Shown piece after piece: positions 57,601 to 64,000 of a stretch of 64,000 bases of DNA (position 1 is the first letter of the stretch; every line of letters begins with the position of its first letter). The notes below the pieces were generated by a model. It saw only the letters and a program-made list of their open reading frames with translations. It did not search any database and was not told where the DNA came from. The DNA lies in the NCBI GenBank assembly GCA_963513935.1, contig OY740772.1, positions 100,893,340 to 100,957,339 on the forward strand, read 5' to 3'. This DNA is from Aphrophora alni. Lineage: Eukaryota > Arthropoda > Insecta > Hemiptera > Aphrophoridae. Made by a program: the position numbers and the translations under genes.

Positions 57601-57911
57601 TAAAGGGGGAAGAGAACAATAAAGTTCTGCTACATGAAATTAGCAGGTTTGCTAATTAGCACCACATCACTAACTAGTTTACTATTGTTTGAGAAAATGG
57701 ATGTTGCTATAGTAAGTTCCTTCAATTTGTGTTCCCAAACCTCTTAGTCTTCAGCCCCATTCTTATACATCTGATCATCTTTGTGGATCCATCAGTATAT
57801 AGAGTACTTAGCATTGCTACTAAGTTGGTGTCTTTCCACGACAATAGGGATACCTCATGAATTTTTCTATACATTTTGATATCTCTTTTTTTTTTTTTTT
57901 TCAATTTAAGA
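57601..57911. other. Gap between LINE and hAT-type MITE
   Basis: No gene recognised. The LINE 5' end may extend into it. A T17 run near 57886-57902 could be a poly(A) remnant on the minus strand. Confidence 0.35.
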
Positions 57912-57919
57912 CTATTAAT

Positions 57920-58193
57920 CATGGGCGTCATCACCAGTTCATTATTGGAGGGGACATATGCTGGGGGTCTGGGGTTATGGAATTTTTTTTAAATTAAACT
58001 TCTCAAAACATCGTTTTTATGCATTTATTTATGCGATTGTAACAGAAATGTGATGTTAAAAACCCAAGTAAAGACAAAGCCCGATCATTACCTTTTAAGG
58101 TTTTAAGTAAATCATTCGTTTTTAGCAAAAATATTTTTACATCTCAAATATTGGGGGGGACGCGTCCCCCCGCCCCCGGCGATGACGCCCATG
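57920..58193. mobile_element. hAT-type MITE with perfect 8-bp target duplication
   Basis: 274 bases with 13-base perfect inverted ends (CATGGGCGTCATC). The perfect direct repeat CTATTAAT flanks it at 57912-57919 and 58194-58201. The right part is GC-rich (GGGGGGACGCGTCCCCCCG palindrome near 58153). No protein. The 8-bp duplication indicates hAT; the ends are unlike the element at 33062, so it is a different family. Confidence 0.88.
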
Positions 58194-58201
58194 CTATTAA
58201 T

Positions 58202-58999
58202 CTTTTGTTTTGTGTTTTTTCTTTGTGGCCTTACATGGTCAGAGAGTCCTTGCCTGATTAGCATTATGGTCCAGGTTATATGAACTTGCAAGTTTAGGAG
58301 TGATTTCGCCAGGTTGAAGTTTTTAACTCAACCCCAATTTATTTATACCTATCTATTTTCATTGTGAAAATTTCTATTCAACTTCAGTTGTTGTAAAATA
58401 TATAGTGTACATAAAAACCTAATTATGTAAAACACATTAAAAAAACAAAACAAAACAAAAAACAAAGCACTAAAAACTACACCCTACTTCGTTCTTTTGA
58501 ACTGAAACTTTGTTCGAAATAACTATTTAGTAGATACAGTATCAAGAAAAAAACACTATGACTTATTAGCATTATGACATATTTAAAGAACATACAAAAT
58601 ATGAAATATAGCTATGATTTAGAAAAACAATGTGCAAATATCGATTAATTACAAATAAAGTTAATCCATTAAAATTAACAAAAATTAAGCTACAAACTGC
58701 AAAATTCTATAAACTTTAGACTAATAGAACTAAACAGTTAAACAAATGTTATCTGGAATTTAATTAAATTTCGTTTTGCAATATAGTTTTAAATTAGGAA
58801 AAAACATAAACATAAATTTGGAAACATTTATATAACAACATACATATCAGTAATTTTCCTACAATTTTGAAAAAAAAAAAAAATTCCGTGCATTAGAAAC
58901 TGATGCTGTATTATAAGTTAAGTTATTCTTAATAAAAATTTTACTTGGCAATAATAAAAGACAATAATAATAATAATATTTTTATTATTATTATTTTTT
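58202..58999. other. AT-rich stretch without genes
   Basis: No gene, hairpin or repeat end seen apart from a short (ATT/AAT)n tract near 58963-58995. Confidence 0.5.
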
Positions 59000-59410
59000 A
59001 TCCAAAGAGGAGGGAAATGCGCATCCGCATCATCAGTGGCCCAGCGAAACCGACTGGTGTGTGGGGCTGTACCACCTGTACGACCCACTAAAACCCTTCC
59101 TCTTTTATCTAAACCTCGTTGAGATTTCCATCCTGGACCCGCGTTAGCATTACTCAAGATGGCTGTTCTTCGCCAGATTGGCGTTTGCTCTGTTCTGCTA
59201 ATGCTGCTCTTGTTTAATTCACGTGTTTTGGTTGTCGACCAGACCATTCTGTTTCTTCGTCCGTAAAATCGTCTCCACATACTTAGCTACGGCGTCCCAG
59301 TTATCCTCCTTCTTCAGCATAAGCTCTACCATGTTTTTGGGGGTGAATTGTCCGATCATTTCTATCAGTACTCCTCTTTGTAGGCTCCATTGGCTGCATG
59401 TGAACAATGT
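59000..59410 (-). pseudogene. R1-clade-like LINE 3' end fragment
   Basis: The minus strand from about 59405 reads CSQWSLQRGVLIEMIGQFTP, KNMVELMLKKEDNWDAVAKY and VETILRTKKQ to a TGA at 59219. This matches the final segment of R1/SART-like ORF2 proteins (CP.W...R..L....G......VV..M......W..V..F....L..KE). The 3' UTR follows to an (AAT/ATT)n tract at 58963-59000, and another (AAT)n lies at 59416-59432. 5' truncated. Confidence 0.6.
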
Positions 59411-59718
59411 GTGTAATAATAATAATAATAATGTACTTTTAAGATTAAAATAAAATAAATATGTGGTATGAATTTTACAGGGTGATAGAATACTTTATAG
59501 AAATGAAAGTATTGCTAAGAGAAGAAATAAATGAGTTTTTAATTTTCTGGAAAATTAAAACATTTTGTGTAAGGGAAAAGTACTTAAATAGTATTTTCAT
59601 ACTATATTTGTGAGTTTTCACTTACTACAGTTTACTACAGAGGAGTGGTTGCCAAAGTCGTCTTCTACACTAACACTTTCCTACTAACTTTCTGTTGTGT
59701 CACCTGGTGTCAAGTTAA

Positions 59719-62302
59719 CCCTACAGTGGGCGCGTGGTAATAAATCCTTAAAGTGGTCGCGCGGCGTCAAAAAGACCGCACTAGCTATATGTGATAAAAC
59801 AAGGGTCTTTAAGTAAAATTATCGTGTTTTTAAGGATCAAATAGTATTTATTACTTATTCAACACTACAAAAACTTATGGTTTTAAACTTTAAAAACAGT
59901 TTTAAAATTGGAAAAGGGTTTTAAAATAATAAAATATTACTATAAGAACTCAAAACTTAATCATTTTAAAATATGAAACTGAACTTTAAAAAATAGGTAA
60001 AAGTGCTTTTAAGATTTCAATTTCCACTCACATTGTCTTTTGAACTGCTCTTACACGTTATCTTCAGAACTGCTTCCGTGTTCGACTTCTTGTCCCGTGC
60101 ACTCAACACATGAAGATCGAGTGTGTTCTCGGCAGATGAAGTAGCGGCACTGTGAGCAGCGGGTTTGGGATTTCCTATTTTTCTTTCTTCCACATAGGTA
60201 GCATCTTCCGGTACGAGGTTCGTTATCTTCTTCTGGGAGAGGTGGTCGTACTGGGTGTCCAAGTAGTCGTTGCAATGTGTGACGTAGTTCTACCGGAAGC
60301 ATTGGCATAGAAGCTCTTCTCATCATGTGCTCTTGACAAAGTGCAATACCTGCTGACTTCAAAAAATCTCTTCGATTTTTTGTTTGATCTTGGGTGTTGT
60401 GCCGCCAAATCAAATAACTATTGATTCCGGCAATGTTCATCATACTAAAAAACAGGGATAGAGGCCATCTGTTAGTTTTCCTGGAAACTGAATAAGCTGA
60501 TTGCATTTGGTCCACGGTGTCAACTCCTCCTTTGTACTTGTTATAACAAGTAAGGATCTCTGGTTTCATTTTGTCTCCACTGTCTGGATCAATTGTATCA
60601 GTATGATGCAGGGTTGATATCAAAAGCACAACTTTATTTTTGCACGGAACATAAGAAAGCAAAGTGATGTTTAGCTGATAAGCAAATAAGCTTGAGCACT
60701 CTTTTCGAATCCGGCTATTTATGAAAGATGGAGGTATTTCCTTTTTGTTCTTCCTGAGTGTGCTCAAAAATGTCATCTTGTGGTCGTTTAGAAGCTCTTC
60801 CGCCAATGGTATTGATCCGTACCAATTGTCCGTTGTTAAGTGGCGTCCACTACCTGAAATGGGTTTGATAAGCCGTTTTACGATATCAGCTGCAGAGTTT
60901 GATATCTGGAAGGGCCCCTCTGGCTGAGTTCCTGTATAGACCTCTAAATTTGCTGTATAATATGTTCTAGAATCACAAAGAGCAAAAAGTTTTATCCCAT
61001 AACGGGCAGGCTTGTTGGGAATATGTTGACGAAATGGGCACCTACCACGAAACGCTTCCAACATTTCGTCAATAGTAACATACTCACTAAGAACGTAATA
61101 TTTTTTGCAGCGACTCACAAAGTCTTCAAAAACTTGTCTAATAGGAGCAAGTTTATCTTGAGCTCGTCTCTGTCTTCTCGTTCTGATGTAATCAAAGCGT
61201 ATTGCACGGAGCAAGAATCGAAACCTTTTCAAAGACATAGTTGCTCTAAAATATTCTACTCCTAACCCGTCAGTTGCCCACAAGTCTATTAAGTTGGTGT
61301 GAGACGATTTCAGAAATCCTGCAAGGTACAACAGTCCAAAAACAGCTCGAACTTCAGGTCCATCTGTTGGCCTAGAATCTCGCTCACGAGTAGAGATTGC
61401 TTTGTTTTTGATCCAAATATTTGTAAATTCTACAATACTATTTACAAGGTCATCGGGAAGAAAAAGTTTTATGGCATCAATAGTAGTTGTTGCGGCTAAG
61501 GCTTCATTTCTGGGATAAGGTAATCGAACTCCTATTCTTTCACCTCTAATAATATTGTGTTGGCGAACTCTGCCACGTAGGTTTGCTTCGTTCATATGCG
61601 CACCCCACTGAGTAACATTGTCTTTTCCAACTATCCAGCTTTCCTCACCTAACAATTCCTGATCTCCCAAGTCCTCCAATGTAGCTTCTGAAGCTGTGTC
61701 GTGTTCACTTTCACTTTCATGATCTTCAGAAACATCCGAATCATCTTGCTGAATTTTCTCTTCTTCGATTTCTCCAAACTCGTCATCACGAAAAAACAAC
61801 TGCCTTCTCAGTCTTTCCCTATCGGCAAGTGCAGTAACTTCCTCTTGTCTATCTTCCTTTTCTACACTATCGAGTAGCCTACGAAGTCTTTCCTGTTCTT
61901 TGGAATCCATTGCACTCAAAAATACCAAAACTAATAATAAATAAAACTAATAATAATAAAATATTAATAAAACTAAAAATAATAAAATAAACAGCGTAAA
62001 AATTATAAAAAACAGTTGAAATGTACAAAGATACGTATCACAACACAGCTAGCGTAAGGCGTAAAACACGGGATTTCGAGTTACACAAGTGGTCGCGTGG
62101 CGTCAAATCGACCGCACCTCACAATTCCTGACAAATTATGACTGACAGAGTGACACAAACCGATTCCCCGAGCCAGACGGGGTAGAAGGAGATAGGGGGA
62201 GAGATGTCCTTGACTACCACACGCGGGAAGCAAATAACAGTGTTGCCAACTTAATATTAGTGTTTGCTGCGGTCGATTTGACGCCGCGCGACCACTCTAG
62301 GG
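59719..62302 (-). mobile_element. piggyBac element (family C), apparently intact
   Basis: 2584 bases flanked by TTAA at 59715-59718 and 62303-62306. The left end CCCTACAGTGGGCGCGTGG and the inverted right end CCCTAGAGTGGTCGCGCGG are terminal repeats with three mismatches. A subterminal motif (GTGGTCGCGYGGCGTCAAA followed by GACCGC) occurs at 59753-59780, 62089-62117 and, overlapping the terminal repeat, 62269-62294. It encodes one full-length transposase. The matching ends, open frame and TTAA flanks suggest it may still be mobile. Confidence 0.93.
60051..61910 (-). CDS. piggyBac transposase
   Basis: 619 residues from the ATG at 61910; six more in-frame codons upstream lack an ATG. The N-terminus (about 1-95) is acidic. 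The DDE_Tnp_1_7 core contains VRAVFGLLYLAG, the first catalytic D281 in VTIDEMLEAFRG, the second D361 in LTTDNWYGS, and the third D464 (with D467) in NKYKGGVDTVDQM. The C-terminus at about 570-604 is a cysteine-rich domain (CYLCGRKK, RCSQCRYFICREH, CVEC) that in piggyBac enzymes binds subterminal DNA. All catalytic residues are present and there is no internal stop. The enzyme excises and inserts at TTAA. The terminal repeats surround it, leaving a 5' leader of about 390 bases. Confidence 0.95.
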   Translation of the reverse strand: MDSKEQERLRRLLDSVEKEDRQEEVTALADRERLRRQLFFRDDEFGEIEEEKIQQDDSDVSEDHESESEHDTASEATLEDLGDQELLGEESWIVGKDNVTQWGAHMNEANLRGRVRQHNIIRGERIGVRLPYPRNEALAATTTIDAIKLFLPDDLVNSIVEFTNIWIKNKAISTRERDSRPTDGPEVRAVFGLLYLAGFLKSSHTNLIDLWATDGLGVEYFRATMSLKRFRFLLRAIRFDYIRTRRQRRAQDKLAPIRQVFEDFVSRCKKYYVLSEYVTIDEMLEAFRGRCPFRQHIPNKPARYGIKLFALCDSRTYYTANLEVYTGTQPEGPFQISNSAADIVKRLIKPISGSGRHLTTDNWYGSIPLAEELLNDHKMTFLSTLRKNKKEIPPSFINSRIRKECSSLFAYQLNITLLSYVPCKNKVVLLISTLHHTDTIDPDSGDKMKPEILTCYNKYKGGVDTVDQMQSAYSVSRKTNRWPLSLFFSMMNIAGINSYLIWRHNTQDQTKNRRDFLKSAGIALCQEHMMRRASMPMLPVELRHTLQRLLGHPVRPPLPEEDNEPRTGRCYLCGRKKNRKSQTRCSQCRYFICREHTRSSCVECTGQEVEHGSSSEDNV

Positions 62303-62306
62303 TTAA

Positions 62307-63862
62307 TGATGAACTCTTTGATCAAGACCCTCGCTCAGACATAATATGGACACGAGTTTGGACTATGACTAATACAACTGTTTAACTTAATGAGGTTGAT
62401 GACAATAGTGTAATCATCTCCTTAGAAGAGAAGTAAAGGTTAGCGATTGCTTGAAATTGGTTGTTCTTTGGTGTCTTTTTTCTTAAAATTATGTGGAGAA
62501 TATAAAAACAAATTTTCATCTTTAACTTGCAATGGTACAAAAATAGATTTCACAATAAAGTGAGGGCGTAAAGATTACTAAGGTCGAAAACCTTATTACT
62601 GGTTCAGTGTAAATAATTTGAAATTACCATGACCAAAACTAAATTATTCATTTGTTTTAATGCTAAATCAAATTTGAAATTATTTTCTATTAAAGGAAAG
62701 GAAGAAAACCAAAACACAAGAAATGCAAATTTCTTGCTGTCATTTTGGAAGAAAATTAAATTTGGAAAAATTTCAAACCTTGTGGTCTCATTAGAAACGG
62801 CTTGCATTGCTCTTTGTATGGTTTCATTAACGGCAGGTTTAGAAACCGTTAAATCTGTTTACTTTCCCTATGTCTGTTCTTGGGTGAGTTTTGGTGTGGT
62901 TTTCTGCGGAAAAATCCATTGAATCCATTCAAATATTGAGATTTAAGGTTAAGAATAATATTTAATTTTAATTTTAATCAGTCATGTCAAACTTTAATCA
63001 GAAAACATAAAATTTTAACGTTACCATAGAATATAATTAAATTTTATAGTTTAAAAAAATAAAAAAAGAATTTTTGAAATTAATCATAATTATAACATTC
63101 AGAAGAAAATTCAGCCGTTTCCAATACACAAATTAAAAAGTTTAGAGCATGCTGTAGCTTAACACCATTATTATTCTGGTTTGAAGCTTTACATTAGACA
63201 TCTGGATAATATATAAAGTTTCTTTCAATAGTTCTTGGAATTCCCTTAGGCTCTAGTTCATAGATCATACTTTTTACACAGTAGTAGAGTATCGGGTGTC
63301 ATGACAAGTTATACATATTTCAAAAAATATCTACACTAAGAGATAAACACGCACATATTGAAAAAAAAGTCAACACACAGTTATTATTTAGTTTAATTTT
63401 GTTAATATATTTTATAAAATCATCATCAGTTTATTTAAGATATAAATTCAAAAATAATAATTATGTTTTTAGTATTGTTCCTGATATTATGTATTATATG
63501 TATCAAATAACATTGTGAATTTCAAAAAAGTGCTCTTGTTAGCTTTGTGCCTCTGATAACTTTTTTTTATCATGGTTTTATATTTTCAAATTTTTTTTAT
63601 TAACAGCTCAGTTTTGGTTCTAGAGTGGAAAATAATAAAATTTTAACAACATTTAGGAACTGTCATTGGTTATATATATTTTAAAACTGTTAGATTTAGA
63701 TTTTAAAAAATTGATTTACACCAACTGGGAGACATTTTTTTGGTGACTTAATTGATTTGTATACCAAAAAAGGTAGTAAATTTTACTCATAAGTGTACCC
63801 AAATTTATGTTTTTATTTCTATTTATACCGAGTGTTGAAAAAGTATGAATATTTTGTGATTA
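62307..63862. other. AT-rich flank without recognised genes
   Basis: A 97-residue frame at 62629-62922 (plus) has hydrophobic stretches but no recognised similarity and is likely chance. Nothing else supportable. Confidence 0.45.
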
Positions 63863-64000
63863 CAGTAGAACCCCTCTAATCCGTCACCTTCGGGACTGGG
63901 GGCATGGTCAGAATGCAAAAAAGGTCGGATTATCCGAAAAAGTCAATATTTATTACATATTATATAAAGAGATTTTTTTTAAAGTGAAATAAGTGATATA
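63863..64000. mobile_element. Tigger/pogo-like element, left end only
   Basis: Begins at TA with CAGTAGAACCCCTCTAATCC followed by GGTCGGATTATCCGAA about 60 bases in, the characteristic end of Tigger-type elements. It continues past the window edge, so whether it is autonomous is unknown. Confidence 0.7.

Noticed and set aside
62629..62922. 97-residue plus-strand frame with hydrophobic segments
   Set aside because: No known family pattern, no splice or promoter context, AT-rich region; likely chance.

Overview
The window looks like AT-rich genomic DNA of an arthropod, most likely an insect and possibly hemipteran. This is inferred from the transposon families, the long repeat-filled introns and a peroxisomal acyl-CoA oxidase gene in many small exons. 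It holds one clear host gene; almost everything else is transposable elements of different ages. No rRNA, tRNA or CRISPR array was recognised.

Layout. Bases 1-9627 are a Ty3/gypsy LTR retrotransposon with long, near-identical LTRs, an intact gag, a short middle frame and an intact pol. The window edge cuts off its first ~41 bases. Bases 10467-41138 (minus strand) are a complete ACOX3-like acyl-CoA oxidase. I reassembled it from 14 coding exons into 688 residues ending in the peroxisomal signal SKL, with the ATG exon starting inside a 5' UTR exon at 41169. Its introns hold piggyBac-type, hAT-type, Tc1/mariner-type and unclassified MITEs, several decayed LINE and transposase fragments, and a minisatellite at 38521-39596. 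Bases 41170-51360 hold a Tigger/pogo-like MITE, a broken mariner and dispersed repeats. From 51361 comes the left part of a piggyBac-type element, then a nearly intact Jockey-type LINE on the minus strand (52379 to about 57600), a hAT-type MITE with a perfect 8-bp target duplication (57920-58193), an R1-like LINE tail (about 59000-59410) and an apparently intact piggyBac element (59719-62302). A Tigger-like terminus at 63863 runs off the right edge.

The LTR element carries capsid, protease, reverse transcriptase, RNase H and integrase. The LINE carries an RNA-binding ORF1 with one stop codon and an intact endonuclease/RT ORF2. The piggyBac carries its own transposase between terminal repeats. 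The oxidase would perform the first, FAD-dependent step of peroxisomal beta-oxidation.

Most interesting: four TTAA-flanked elements each carry their own family-specific palindromic subterminal repeat. A GATGAT-hairpin-CGAAA motif resembling, but not satisfying, the hammerhead ribozyme core recurs in at least five loci. The gypsy element has gag, linker and pol in three successive -1 frames with an ATGA stop/start overlap. A 23-bp-stem hairpin lies just downstream of the oxidase stop codon.
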